From a bacterium (GTDB taxonomy: Bacteria > Zhuqueibacterota > Zhuqueibacteria > Zhuqueibacterales > Zhuqueibacteraceae), in contig JAKLJX010000006.1 of assembly GCA_023150945.1 (NCBI GenBank), positions 248,001 through 312,000 on the forward strand: DNA of 64,000 nucleotides, in the 5' to 3' direction. Every line of letters starts with the position of its first letter. Positions within the stretch are counted from its first letter, which is position 1. Shown piece after piece: positions 1-9,331 of this stretch. Position numbers and translations under genes: made by a program. The notes beneath the pieces are model-generated. The model ran no database searches and was not told the origin of the DNA. It saw only the letters and a program-made list of their open reading frames with translations.

Positions 1-2567
1 AAATCCAGTCCGGATTCGATGATCATCGTCGCCACCAGCACATGATAGCGCCGCTGAATGAAATTCAACATCACCTCTTCCAGCTCATGCTCGCGCATCT
101 GGCCGTGCGCGATGCCGATTTCCACCTCCGGCACCAACGCGCGCAGCAAACCGGCGAAGCGGTGAATCGAGCTGACCCGGTTGTGCACGAAGAACGCTTG
201 GCCGCCGCGGTGGATTTCGCGCATGATCGCCTGGCGCACGAGGTCGCGGTTGAATTGCACGACTTCGGTGTGGATCGGCAGGCGGTCGCGCGGCGGCGTG
301 TTGATGTTGGACATGTCGCGCACGCCGGTGAGCGCCATGTGCAGTGTGCGCGGTATGGGCGTAGCGGAAAGGGTGAGCACGTCGACATTCACGCGCAGCT
401 TCTTGAGCATTTCCTTGTGACGCACGCCGAAGCGCTGCTCCTCGTCCACGACCAGCAGGCCCAGGTCTTTGAAGGCGACGTCTTTGGACAGCAGGCGATG
501 CGTGCCGATGATGACGTCGATTTCTCCCTGCTTAAGACGTTCGACGGTCTTCTTTTGTTCTGCCGCGGAGCGGAAGCGGGAAAGAACGTCCACGACCACC
601 GGGTAGCGCTGCAAGCGATTGCGAAAAGTGTTGTAGTGCTGTTGTGCGAGCAGGGTGGTCGGCACCAGCACCGCCACCTGCTTACTGTCCTGCACCGCCT
701 TGAAAGCAGCGCGAATGGCGACTTCGGTTTTGCCGTAGCCGACGTCGCCGCAGACCAGACGATCCATCGGCCGCTCGCTTTCCATGTCGGCCTTCACCTG
801 CACCACTGCGGTGGCTTGATCGGGAGTGTCTTCGTATTCGAAGGAGGCCTCCAGATCGCGCTGCCAAATGGTGTCGGTGGAGAAGGCGTGGCCCTCTTGC
901 GCCTGCCGTTGCGCATAGAGTTCGATGAGGTCGCGGGCGATGTCCTTGATGCGTTTCTTGGTGCGGGCCTTGAGCCTCTCCCAATCCGGCGAGCCGAGCT
1001 TGTGAATCTTGGGCGCCGCAGCTTCCCGCGCGGTGTATTTCTGCACGCGATCCATCTTGTCCAGCGGCACGTAGAGCTTGTCGCGGTCCAGATAGTGGAT
1101 GACGATGCATTCTTGCTCATGCACGCCGATCTTGATGTGTTCGAGGCAGTGATAGATGCCGATGCCGTGATCGACGTGCACCACATAGTCCCCGCGCTTG
1201 AGCGCCTTGAGTTGGCGAAAGGTGAGGCCCGCGCGTTGCTTGCGGCGTTTGCGCAGGCGGCGCACGCGACCGTAGAACTCGTGATCGGTGTAGACGATGA
1301 GCTGCAGTTGCGGCAGGCTGAAGCCGCCGTGGATCGGACCGGTGAGCACATTGATCGCGACGTCCGCCAGCTCGCTTTCCCCCAGCAGTTCGGCAATGCG
1401 CTCGGCCTGCGTCGGCGATTCACAAACGAAGAAAATCCGTGGCCGCGGGCTGGCACCGTTTCTTTCTGTGAACGCTGCGAGAGCGCGGCGCAGCGCTTTG
1501 AGATCGCCGTGCAGCGCGGGCTGCGGCGTGGCGTGCCAATCAATGACTTCGCCCTCGCTGCCGTGATGTGACTGGCCGAAGGTCAGGTGGCGGAAGCGCT
1601 GAAAGTGCGCCACGAACGCGGACCAGCTCTGTTCATCGCCTTCCTCGGCGGCTGCGGAGGTGAGCCATTCATCCTCTTCCTCCTCGCTGTTGGGTCCGGC
1701 CTGATTGCCGGAGAGCGCCGCGAGAATCCGCGCCGGCTGGAAGAAACACACCACGCTGTTTTCGGGCAGATAGTTGAGTAGCGTGTGCGGCGGGGTGCGG
1801 CGAGATGTTGAGGAATCCTCAGTATCTCTGCCGTTGCCGGCCAGCGCCACGATATTCTGCGGCAGCAGAATCGTTCTGGCAATTTCGTTTTCCGAGCGCT
1901 GCGTCGTGGGATCGAATTCCCGCAGGGATTCGATGCGGTCGCCCCAGAACTCGATGCGCACCGGCTGTGTACGGGACAACGGAAAGAGATCAATGATGCC
2001 GCCGCGCACCGCCAACTCACCGGGTTGCTCGACCAGGGCTTGGCGTTGGAAACCCAAATCGATCAACTGCGACACCAGTGTCTCGAAGGGCAGCTCGTCG
2101 CCCGGCCGCAATTCGATTTTCTTGGTGTGCAGGGTCTGCGGGGACAGCAGGGTTTCCAGCACGGCGGCGGCGGAAGTGAGCACCACCGGCGGCCGCGCTT
2201 TGCCGAGCTCCCTCCTGCCGTTGTATTCAATGAGATGTTCGATCGCTTCGATCTGCTGTGACAGCGGCTGCGGATCAGGATGGCCCCACGGCAGCATTTT
2301 GGTGGCAGGAAAGTAGATCGCTTCGCCGGTGGCCAACAGCTCGGCCAGCTCGTCCCGCAGCAATTCCGCCTGGTCTGAATGCGGCAGCACGCAGAGAAAC
2401 GGCGAGTTACTTTGCCTCTGCAGCAGCGCAACCAACACCGCCGGCAGCGATCCCACCACGTTGCGCAAGGTGAGATGGTTCCCGGCCGTGAGCTTGGTCA
2501 TCATCTCTTCAAATGGTTGGGATGAAGAGATGAGCGCTTTGATTTGTTCGAGTGCAGAGGAAGACAT
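1..2567 (-). CDS. mfd: Transcription-repair coupling factor Mfd (C-terminus cut by window edge)
   Basis: The minus frame is open from an ATG at 2567 to the left edge, giving about 855 residues of a protein that is usually 1100-1200 long. Mfd releases RNA polymerase stalled at DNA lesions and recruits UvrA. Visible features are the UvrB-like N-terminal module, the RNA polymerase interaction domain (VDHGIGIYH, just before the motor), a Walker A motif GDVGYGKTE near residue 606, a DEEQRFG box near residue 708, and the [12 protein letters not shown]-type motif (here SATPIPRTL). The last helicase motifs and the UvrA-binding C-terminus lie outside the window. The gene is downstream of murQ on the same strand, separated by a strong hairpin. 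Long antisense frames in this GC-rich gene are not real genes. Confidence 0.95.
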   Translation of the reverse strand, partial: MSSSALEQIKALISSSQPFEEMMTKLTAGNHLTLRNVVGSLPAVLVALLQRQSNSPFLCVLPHSDQAELLRDELAELLATGEAIYFPATKMLPWGHPDPQPLSQQIEAIEHLIEYNGRRELGKARPPVVLTSAAAVLETLLSPQTLHTKKIELRPGDELPFETLVSQLIDLGFQRQALVEQPGELAVRGGIIDLFPLSRTQPVRIEFWGDRIESLREFDPTTQRSENEIARTILLPQNIVALAGNGRDTEDSSTSRRTPPHTLLNYLPENSVVCFFQPARILAALSGNQAGPNSEEEEDEWLTSAAAEEGDEQSWSAFVAHFQRFRHLTFGQSHHGSEGEVIDWHATPQPALHGDLKALRRALAAFTERNGASPRPRIFFVCESPTQAERIAELLGESELADVAINVLTGPIHGGFSLPQLQLIVYTDHEFYGRVRRLRKRRKQRAGLTFRQLKALKRGDYVVHVDHGIGIYHCLEHIKIGVHEQECIVIHYLDRDKLYVPLDKMDRVQKYTAREAAAPKIHKLGSPDWERLKARTKKRIKDIARDLIELYAQRQAQEGHAFSTDTIWQRDLEASFEYEDTPDQATAVVQVKADMESERPMDRLVCGDVGYGKTEVAIRAAFKAVQDSKQVAVLVPTTLLAQQHYNTFRNRLQRYPVVVDVLSRFRSAAEQKKTVERLKQGEIDVIIGTHRLLSKDVAFKDLGLLVVDEEQRFGVRHKEMLKKLRVNVDVLTLSATPIPRTLHMALTGVRDMSNINTPPRDRLPIHTEVVQFNRDLVRQAIMREIHRGGQAFFVHNRVSSIHRFAGLLRALVPEVEIGIAHGQMREHELEEVMLNFIQRRYHVLVATMIIESGLD

Positions 2568-2713
2568 CGAGTGAACTATTTCAGAGAATTCTGTTCAAAG
2601 CTGTTTCTGTTGTTTCGTCAGTACGCGCAAATATCGCCTGCCCCTGGATCGCGGCGGCGGGTCTTGGTTGCAACGCGGCCGCATCACGCGAATTGATTTT
2701 TCTTCGCGCGCAT

Positions 2714-2755
2714 CATGACGCCGCCGGCTGCCGCGGCATTCCGCCGGCGGTCATG
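2714..2755 (-). terminator. Hairpin at the end of murQ
   Basis: CATGAC at 2714-2719 pairs with GTCATG at 2750-2755. The stem continues through GC-rich arms (CCGCCGG on both sides) around a small internal palindrome. It overlaps the murQ stop codon. No clean T-run follows on the minus strand, so it may be a transcript-end stabiliser or an intergenic repeat rather than a classical intrinsic terminator. Confidence 0.45.
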
Positions 2756-3659
2756 CAATCGCGCCGCGAATGAAGCCGTTGGCCTTTTCCAACCGGACGC
2801 GCGCTTCTTCGACCGAGACATTCGCCAGCACCATCACCAGGGCGGTCTTCACGTGACCGCCGGCCTGCTCGAGCACCGCGGCGGCCTCTTCATAAGTCGT
2901 GCCGGCTACCATCATCACCACGCGCTTGGAACGCTCTTCCAGCTTCTTCGAAGTCATGCGCAAGTCGACCATCATGTTGCCGTAGACTTTTCCCAGGCGA
3001 ATCATGGCGGTGGTGGTCACCATGTTGAGCACGAGCTTGGTGGCAGTGCCGGCCTTCATGCGCGTCGAGCCCATGATCACTTCCGGCCCGACCACGGGAC
3101 AGAGGGCGACATCAACCGGAATCGTGATTTCTTCGCGCGGATTGCAGGTCAGGTAGATGGTCTTGGCGCCGAGCTCCCGGGCATACTCCAGCGCGCCGAG
3201 GACATAAGGAGTTCTGCGGCTGGCGGCAATGCCGAACACGACGTCTTTGTGATTGAATCCCGCCTCGCGCAAGTCCGCCTTGCCATTCTCGCGGATATCC
3301 TCAGCACCTTCTTGCGAACGCACCAGCGCTTTGAATCCGCCGGCAATGATGCCCTGAATCATCTCCGGGTCAGTGCCGTAGGTCGGCGGGCATTCGGAAG
3401 CGTCCAAAATGCCGAGCCGGCCGCTGGTGCCGGCGCCAATGTAGAAGAGCCGGCCACCGTTCTTGAAGGCCGCCACGACCAGTTCGACTGCCTGGGTCAG
3501 ATAGGGAATCTCCTGCGCCACGATTTCCGGAATCAATCTGTCTTCTTGATTGATAAGGTGCAGAATCTCTGCCGTATCTTTAGCATCAATGTCCATCGTG
3601 CGCGGGTTGCGTGTCTCGGTGACCAGGTCTTTGATCTCATCGAAAATCTGCCTGCTCAT
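2751..3659 (-). CDS. murQ: N-acetylmuramic acid 6-phosphate etherase
   Basis: The 302-residue protein has the SIS sugar-isomerase fold. MurQ cleaves the lactyl ether of MurNAc-6-phosphate to give GlcNAc-6-phosphate and D-lactate in peptidoglycan recycling. The signature GAGTSGRLGILDASE and the later motif GSTRMKAGTATK are both present. The ATG at 3659 follows GGAGAGGGAAGGAAT, a good ribosome site. An in-frame start 16 codons upstream has no such support. It lies between rsmG and mfd on the minus strand. No MurNAc kinase (AnmK) or MurP transporter gene is visible nearby. Confidence 0.95.
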   Translation of the reverse strand: MSRQIFDEIKDLVTETRNPRTMDIDAKDTAEILHLINQEDRLIPEIVAQEIPYLTQAVELVVAAFKNGGRLFYIGAGTSGRLGILDASECPPTYGTDPEMIQGIIAGGFKALVRSQEGAEDIRENGKADLREAGFNHKDVVFGIAASRRTPYVLGALEYARELGAKTIYLTCNPREEITIPVDVALCPVVGPEVIMGSTRMKAGTATKLVLNMVTTTAMIRLGKVYGNMMVDLRMTSKKLEERSKRVVMMVAGTTYEEAAAVLEQAGGHVKTALVMVLANVSVEEARVRLEKANGFIRGAIA

Positions 3660-3749
3660 ATTCCTTCCCTCTCCTTGCTCAATGTTGTGTGCGCCATGCG
3701 GGCACATTTATTTCCGGCCAGTGAAGCCGGCGGTGGGACTGCGTCAATC

Positions 3750-4391
3750 TCATTGTTTTCTGATGACCACCACAAAGCGGGAAGGGTCGATTTCCCATTC
3801 CGCCGGGTATCTTGACTGGCTCACCACGAGACCTGGGAAGGCCGCCGATAGTTCTTTGAACTCCGCTTCGAGTTCTCCGCCCTTTTGCGCGAGCAGGCAG
3901 CCGCCGCTTTTCAGAACCGGCAACGACCATTGCCAGAGTTTTGCCAGGCTGGCGACAGCGCGCACGACAACAAAATCAAACCGGGCACGGAATTCGGCAC
4001 CAAGCGCGTCGGCGCGCGCACAGACTGCGGTAGCGTTCTCCAGCGCCAAAGTGCGAATGGCCTCCTGCAGAAATAGAAACTTCATGCGCCGCGAATCGAG
4101 CAGAGTGATCATGAGATCGGGCCGGGCAATTTTGAGCGGCAGGCCGGGAAATCCTCCACCACTGCCGAGATCGAGAACGGTCGCGTTTTGAGAGATCAAG
4201 CCAGTCCCAACCAGCCCGAGCGATTCGACGATATGGCGCTTGATCAAGCGCGCTTCGTTTTCATCGGACTTGGAAACCAGGCTCGCGCGCGGGTTCCATT
4301 CCAGCAACAGTCGGAGGTATTGCTCAATCTGCGCGAACTGGTTGGCGCTGAGCGGAAAGCCGCCTGGCAAGGAAGAGAAAAGATCGTTCAA
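3750..4391 (-). CDS. rsmG: 16S rRNA (guanine527-N7)-methyltransferase RsmG (GidB)
   Basis: A 213-residue class I SAM methyltransferase that methylates G527 of 16S rRNA in the 530 loop. The SAM-binding loop DLGSGGGFPG sits near residue 73, followed by LLDSRRMK, which is typical of GidB. Length fits the family (about 210). It lies 511 bp downstream of mnmG on the same strand, matching the classical gidA-gidB pairing near bacterial origins. The gap between them carries parS-like palindromes. Upstream spacing and a start at 4391 (MNDLFSS) fit family alignments. Confidence 0.95.
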   Translation of the reverse strand: MNDLFSSLPGGFPLSANQFAQIEQYLRLLLEWNPRASLVSKSDENEARLIKRHIVESLGLVGTGLISQNATVLDLGSGGGFPGLPLKIARPDLMITLLDSRRMKFLFLQEAIRTLALENATAVCARADALGAEFRARFDFVVVRAVASLAKLWQWSLPVLKSGGCLLAQKGGELEAEFKELSAAFPGLVVSQSRYPAEWEIDPSRFVVVIRKQ

Positions 4392-4554
4392 ATTGTTTCC
4401 GAGGTTTAGTCTCGATTACCTTGCGCCGCAACACGAAAAGCAGTTTGAATGAATCGAACGGAAGAGACAATCTGAGTGCTGTTTCTCTCCATTCTTGCTC
4501 CTCGTTTCAGCCCGTGCCATCCTCAAGCCGGACGCTTGGGAGAAGGCGGCCGGA

Positions 4555-4570
4555 CGTTTCACGTGAAACA
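4555..4570. other. parS-like palindrome (15 of 16 match)
   Basis: The sequence CGTTTCACGTGAAACA differs from the ParB-binding consensus TGTTTCACGTGAAACA only in the first base, and has a perfect 14-bp palindromic core. It lies between mnmG and rsmG, a typical place for parS near an origin. No parAB genes are in the window. Confidence 0.75.
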
Positions 4571-4870
4571 ATTCCGCCCAAAGGTTGCGACAGGACTTTC
4601 ACGATTCACACGATCTGATTCTTGCCGACTCCCCAATCCCACAAATCCTGTTCGTCCTGTCGACCCAGCCAGCCTCGAATCACGGGTCGTGGCTTTGTGA
4701 AGACTGCCACAGCGTTTCAGGTGAAACGACTCCGGGCAAAGCCGTTTCGACATCCTTTTCAGGATTCACAGGATTTGATTTTTGCCGATTCAACAATTCC
4801 GCAAGTCCTGTTCATCCTGTCAACCCAGCCGACCTCACCGTTGGCGCGAAATGTTTCTATAGTTCTCAAT
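4555..4870. repeat. Two diverged direct repeat units in the mnmG-rsmG gap
   Basis: This explains most of the 511-bp gene-free stretch 4392-4902. Unit A begins at the parS-like site at 4555. Unit B begins at 4713 with a degenerate copy (CGTTTCAGGTGAAACG, centre changed). Each then reads GATTCACA..GATNTGATT..TGCCGA..CAA..CCTGTTC.TCCTGTC.ACCCAGCC. The spacing is about 158 bp and the copies differ by many substitutions, so the duplication is old. No open frame here looks like a gene. Confidence 0.6.
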
Positions 4871-4902
4871 TGACCAATCAGGCAAAGGCGCGGCCTCTAT
4901 TT

Positions 4903-6828
4903 TCATTCTTCCATCATCTCGATCTCTGCCGGTGTTTCACGTGAAACATGCTTGAAACCCTTCTTGGCATAGACCAGCAGCGCGGTGATGTCCGCCGGCG
5001 AAACACCAGAGATGCGCGCAGCCTGCCCAAATGAGGTGGGCTTGATGCGATTCAGTTTTTCCCGCGCTTCGGTTGAAAGCGCAATCAACTTGCTATAATC
5101 AAGATTGTGCGGCAGCCGTTTGTCTTCCAAATTCTCAAAGCGCGCAATGGCCTCGCGCTGCCGATCGATAAAACCGGCATACTTGACTTCGGTTTCCACC
5201 TGCTCCGCAACTTTCTGCCAAAAGGAATCCAACCAGTTTTCCCAAAGCTCGAGTCGGCCCAAGCCGCGCAGATCGGGCAAGCTGATCTCCGCGCGCCGAA
5301 GGAGTTTGAGCAGGCTCTCTTTTTGTTGAATCGGGGTCGTGCCCCGTTCGCGCAACCGATCATTGATTTCTGCCGGTTCGACCTGAATCTCTCTGAGCGC
5401 GGCCATGGTCTCGGTCACGACTTGCTGTTTTCGCTCCACCGTGAGATATTGCGCTTCACTCAGCAGCCCGAGTCGCCGGCCATATTTCGACAGGCGCAGA
5501 TCAGCGTTATCCTGTCGGAGCAACAGCCGGTATTCCGCCCGGCTCGTGAACATGCGGTATGGTTCGATCGTGCCCTTGGTCACCAGATCGTCGATCAGTA
5601 CGCCGATGTAAGCTTCGCTGCGACTGAGTATGAAGGGCGTTTCTCCCCTGCTCTTCAGCGCGGCATTCACTCCAGCCATGAAGCCTTGCACTGCCGCTTC
5701 TTCATAACCGGTAGTGCCGTTCACTTGTCCCGCAAAAAAGAGATGACTGATCTTTTTGGATTCCAGCCAGGGATAAAGCTGCGTCGGCTGAAAGAAGTCG
5801 TATTCGACCGCATAGCCCATGCGGGTGATTTGCACTTGCTCTAGTCCCGGAATGGTGCGAATCGCCGCGGTCTGAACTTCCTCCGGCAGGCTGGTCGAGA
5901 AGCCGTTGATATAGACTTCGGTTGTGTTGCGACCCTCAGGCTCCAGGAAAATTTGGTGCCGGGGCTTGTCCGCAAAGCGGGTGATTTTGTCTTCAATGGA
6001 AGGGCAATACCTCGGTCCCACGCCCTTGATGCGGCCGGTATACATCGGCGAGCGATCCAGGCCCGAGCGCAAAGCGGCATGCGTCGCTTCGTTGGTGTAG
6101 GTGAGATAGCACGGCATCTGCTCGACTGCAAGTTTGTCGTGCCAAAACGAAAACGGTGGGGGCGGCTCGTCACCGGGTTGCATCTCGGTTTTGGAATAGT
6201 CGATCGTGCGGCCGTTCAGCCGTGGCGGCGTTCCTGTTTTCAGGCGGTCGGTTTCAATCCCGTGCGCGAGCAAAGATTCGGTCAAACCTTTGGCGGCAAA
6301 CTCGCCGGCGCGGCCCGCTTCGTAGGTCTTCAATCCGATGTGAATGACACCGTTGAGAAACGTGCCGGCAGTGATCACCGCATTGCGGCATGCGATCTTC
6401 CCGCCCAGCATGGTTTCCACCGCCACGGCCTTGCCGTTTTCAATTACTAGGCCGGTTGCCATGTCCTGGCGAATATCGAGATGCTCCTGGCGCTCGCACG
6501 CCAGTCGCACGCGGGCCGCATACTGCACGCGATCAGCCTGTGCGCGCGGCGACCAGACCGCCGGCCCTTTGCCTTTATTCAGCATGCGGAATTGAATGCC
6601 GGCATCATCGATCGCCAAGCCCATCTCTCCGCCCATGGCATCCAGCTCGCGCACGAGCTGGCCCTTGGCCACACCGCCGATGGCCGGATTGCACGACATC
6701 TGCCCGATGGTCGAAACATTCATGGTCATGAGCAGCGTGCGGCAGCCCATGCGTGCGGCGGCAAGTGCAGCTTCAATGCCGGCATGGCCGGCACCGATGA
6801 CGATGACGTCATAAATCAAATCAGACAT
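4903..6828 (-). CDS. mnmG: tRNA uridine 5-carboxymethylaminomethyl synthesis enzyme MnmG (GidA)
   Basis: The 641-residue FAD enzyme acts with MnmE to place the cmnm5 group on U34 of tRNAs reading split codon boxes. The N-terminal dinucleotide-binding motif VIGAGHAGIEAA is at residues 10-21. It is followed by the MnmG signatures SCNPAIGGVAKG and GPRYCPSIEDK, and by the C-terminal helical domain that binds MnmE and tRNA. The length is normal (620-650). The C-terminal HVSRETP is encoded by a perfect parS-like palindrome. The partner gene mnmE lies about 1 kb upstream on the same strand, separated by a small nucleotidyltransferase-like gene. Confidence 0.97.
   Translation of the reverse strand: MSDLIYDVIVIGAGHAGIEAALAAARMGCRTLLMTMNVSTIGQMSCNPAIGGVAKGQLVRELDAMGGEMGLAIDDAGIQFRMLNKGKGPAVWSPRAQADRVQYAARVRLACERQEHLDIRQDMATGLVIENGKAVAVETMLGGKIACRNAVITAGTFLNGVIHIGLKTYEAGRAGEFAAKGLTESLLAHGIETDRLKTGTPPRLNGRTIDYSKTEMQPGDEPPPPFSFWHDKLAVEQMPCYLTYTNEATHAALRSGLDRSPMYTGRIKGVGPRYCPSIEDKITRFADKPRHQIFLEPEGRNTTEVYINGFSTSLPEEVQTAAIRTIPGLEQVQITRMGYAVEYDFFQPTQLYPWLESKKISHLFFAGQVNGTTGYEEAAVQGFMAGVNAALKSRGETPFILSRSEAYIGVLIDDLVTKGTIEPYRMFTSRAEYRLLLRQDNADLRLSKYGRRLGLLSEAQYLTVERKQQVVTETMAALREIQVEPAEINDRLRERGTTPIQQKESLLKLLRRAEISLPDLRGLGRLELWENWLDSFWQKVAEQVETEVKYAGFIDRQREAIARFENLEDKRLPHNLDYSKLIALSTEAREKLNRIKPTSFGQAARISGVSPADITALLVYAKKGFKHVSRETPAEIEMMEE
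4933..4948. other. Perfect parS-like site inside the mnmG 3' end
   Basis: TGTTTCACGTGAAACA is a perfect 16-bp palindrome and matches the ParB-binding parS consensus at every position. It lies in the last codons of mnmG, where it encodes HVSRETP. Coding constraint and parS overlap here. Such embedding of parS in gid genes is known from other bacteria. Confidence 0.82.
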
Positions 6829-6861
6829 CGAAATCCGTTCTCCCGAGACAGGAATTCCCCT

Positions 6862-7380
6862 TCACTTCGGTGATTGATACTCCAGTTTTTCGAGTTGGAT
6901 GATGCTCTCCAAATCGTTTCGTTCTTCCGGCGACTCGCGATCGAACAGCGCCCTTACGCTTGCGATGGCATTTTCGTCAGCCTGGCCCAGCATGCGCGAG
7001 GCACCGGCCAAGTCTTGCAAGCGGCCGGCACGCAATCTCATCAACACAAGGTAGGCGAGCGGCAAAATCGGCAATCCCAGTGCGTCACGATTCGCCTGCG
7101 CGGCAGAAATGGCCTCCGGCCACCATGATTCATAACCTTCGAGAACAGCCACCAAATTGCCGTCTGGCGCCCGCCAAGTTGATCCACCAATGGCCAAATC
7201 ACCTTTGTGCTCGAATCCGGCCTCGGCGAGTTTGCGGCGCGCCTCTTCCGCCTCTGCAACTGAGATGACGATGTCAATGTCTTGGGTCAGACGTTCCGGC
7301 ATAGACAGGCGTGTCGCAACAGCATCCGCGACAGCAAACTCCAGTGGCGTGTGTGCAGCGATAAGATTTGGCCAACTCAT
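6862..7380 (-). CDS. Small nucleotidyltransferase-fold protein with degenerate active site
   Basis: About 172 residues from the ATG at 7380, which follows AGAGGACGACCATC. The segment RLTQDIDIVIS resembles the second metal-binding motif (DxD) of minimal nucleotidyltransferases and DUF6036-like proteins. The preceding Gly-Gly/Gly-Ser loop of that fold is replaced by a stretch reading FAVADAVATRL, so the usual nucleotide-binding loop appears lost. A longer in-frame start at 7458 has weaker support. It lies between mnmE and mnmG and only 33 bp upstream of mnmG, so it is probably cotranscribed with it. Function unknown; catalytic activity is doubtful. Confidence 0.65.
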   Translation of the reverse strand: MSWPNLIAAHTPLEFAVADAVATRLSMPERLTQDIDIVISVAEAEEARRKLAEAGFEHKGDLAIGGSTWRAPDGNLVAVLEGYESWWPEAISAAQANRDALGLPILPLAYLVLMRLRAGRLQDLAGASRMLGQADENAIASVRALFDRESPEERNDLESIIQLEKLEYQSPK

Positions 7381-7792
7381 GATGGTCGTCCTCTGAGTGA
7401 GAAACGCCATGCTGCTGCCCGCGCCGGGCTGCACACGCCGCCGGGTAATGTCGAGCACGAGGCGGCGTTGGCGGCGTTGGCGGCGAGAATTTCAGATGCA
7501 TTCAGACTCGTGAATCGAAACACGTGCCTGGAAAAAAGCGACCTTCGAAATTATCCCAGCCGGCGTTTTGCCGGCGCAAGCGAGTGCAAAGATAAGGAAT
7601 TCGCAGCGACTTTTCAATGAAGCGTTTGCGTTTCTGAGTGCAGCCTCGCCGCCGGGCAGCGCGGCTGATTTTGGGAAATGTCCCCGCGATCTTGACCGGC
7701 CTGGCAGTAGGACGATGATTTGCATCCCTGAAAAGCTCACAGCTTTGGGCCGATTTGCTTTTGCAGTTCGCGTCGCTGCGAGTTGAGCGCGG
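7381..7792. other. Gene-free stretch between mnmE and the nucleotidyltransferase-like gene
   Basis: No convincing gene. It holds a short GC hairpin (GCCGGC at 7559-7564 and 7570-7575, loop GTTTT) that could end the mnmE transcript, and a small direct repeat of GGCGTTGGC near 7465-7485. The open frames here overlap in all directions and match nothing recognised. Confidence 0.5.
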
Positions 7793-9190
7793 CTATTTTC
7801 CAATACAGAAATTCGCGAAGATCTCTCCCAAAATATCCTCGGTGGTCACCTCTCCGATCAAGGCTCCCAACTGGTAAATCACCTCGCGCAGATCCACCGC
7901 GATAAATTCTGCGGAGAGATTGTCGTGCAGCGATTGCACTGCGGCATGCAACGCCGTGCGCGCTTTCTCCAAACAAAGCCGCTGGCGGAGATTGACGTAG
8001 CCCACGCCGCTCTTGTCCGCGGAGGCATTTTCCGCCACCAAGTGGACCAGGGCGTTTTCGAGCGCCTCGATGCCGGCGCCGGTGATGGCCGAAGTTTTGA
8101 TCATCACCGCGTCGTCAGCCTCGAACTGAAATGCCCGCGGGGAGTCGGGCAGATCCGCTTTATTGCTTATATGTAGGATTCCTAATAAAGAGCCGGTGGC
8201 GGCGCGTGCGCGGCAGGCTGCGGCAATGGCTTCATCTTCATGATCGGCGGCGGCCGCGCCGTCGGTGACAAAGACGATGAGGTCCGCCTCCTGCGCGGCC
8301 CGGCGCGAGCGCGCAATGCCGATCTGTTCGAGGGCATCGCCGTGCTGGCGAATGCCGGCCGTGTCGATGAGGCGAAACAAATGCCCGCCCAGCCGGATTC
8401 TCTCCTCCACCGTGTCGCGCGTGGTGCCGGGGATCGGACTGACGATGACGCGATCATGCCGCAGCAGCGCATTCATGAGACTCGATTTGCCGACATTCGG
8501 CTTGCCGATGATGGCGAGCTTCCAGCCCTCCTTCAAGGCTTGGCCGCGCTCGAAACCGGTGAGCAAGCGGGTGATCATGGCGTCGAGCTGTGTCAATTCC
8601 GAGTGCAATTGCGCGCGATCGGCGAACTCGACATCTTCCTCGCTGAAATCCAAACCCAGTTCGAGCAGCGCGCAGGTGTGCAGCAACCGCTGCCGCAATT
8701 CACTGACCTGGCGTGAGAATGCGCCTTCGAGATGCGACAGCACATTCTGCAAATAAGCCGGCGACTCGGCGGCGACGATTTCGGCGATGGACTCCGCTTG
8801 AATCAGATCGAGCTTGTGATTGAGCACCGCGCGCTTGGTGAACTCGCCCGGTTCCGCCAAGCGGCAGCCGGCGGCGCACAGTTGTTCAAGGATCAGGGCC
8901 GGAGCCAGGTTGCCGCCGTGGCAGAATATTTCAACAACGTCTTCACCGGTGTAGGAATGCGGAGCGGGATAGCACACGACCGTGACTTGATCGAGGCGAT
9001 TGCCGGAGAGATCGCACAGCCAGGTGAGAGATGAGCGCCGCGGCAGGAACGCCGCCAACTTCTTGCCTTTCGGCAGAAGGCGGCTCAGGGACGCAAAGGC
9101 GGCGGGACCGGAGAGGCGCAGGCCGGCCAAGCTGCCGCGTCCCGCGGCAGTAGCAATGGCGGCAATGGTGTCTTGTTCGGGAGCAGCCAT
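7793..9190 (-). CDS. mnmE: tRNA modification GTPase MnmE (TrmE)
   Basis: The 465-residue GTPase partners MnmG in cmnm5U34 tRNA modification. It shows the N-terminal formyl-THF-binding domain (DTIAAIATAAGRG at the start), a Ras-like G domain with P-loop GKPNVGKSSL and GTTRDTVEE, the NKAD base-recognition motif, and the invariant C-terminal FCIGK, whose Cys is catalytically important. The start at 9190 (MAAPEQDT) matches family N-termini; an upstream in-frame extension does not. It follows yidC on the minus strand with a 141-bp gap. No jag/khpB gene sits between them, as it often does elsewhere. Confidence 0.96.
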   Translation of the reverse strand: MAAPEQDTIAAIATAAGRGSLAGLRLSGPAAFASLSRLLPKGKKLAAFLPRRSSLTWLCDLSGNRLDQVTVVCYPAPHSYTGEDVVEIFCHGGNLAPALILEQLCAAGCRLAEPGEFTKRAVLNHKLDLIQAESIAEIVAAESPAYLQNVLSHLEGAFSRQVSELRQRLLHTCALLELGLDFSEEDVEFADRAQLHSELTQLDAMITRLLTGFERGQALKEGWKLAIIGKPNVGKSSLMNALLRHDRVIVSPIPGTTRDTVEERIRLGGHLFRLIDTAGIRQHGDALEQIGIARSRRAAQEADLIVFVTDGAAAADHEDEAIAAACRARAATGSLLGILHISNKADLPDSPRAFQFEADDAVMIKTSAITGAGIEALENALVHLVAENASADKSGVGYVNLRQRLCLEKARTALHAAVQSLHDNLSAEFIAVDLREVIYQLGALIGEVTTEDILGEIFANFCIGK

Positions 9191-9331
9191 AGATCGAAAC
9201 CGCCCGGCGCGCGGCCAGGGCTTGGGGGATGCGCTGCAAATTGAAATCCCACAGCGAAACGAAGCGGAATCCGCTTCGCATTCGATGTGGGATCTCGGCG
9301 AGCCGGCAGCGGCAAAGGCCAAACGGATTTC

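Noticed and set aside
42-1571. Long plus-strand open frame antisense to mfd (509 codons)
   Set aside because: Antisense to a well-conserved gene in GC-rich DNA; no ribosome site or family similarity.
7459-7792. Small genes between mnmE and the nucleotidyltransferase-like gene
   Set aside because: Several short frames overlap on both strands with no ribosome site or similarity.
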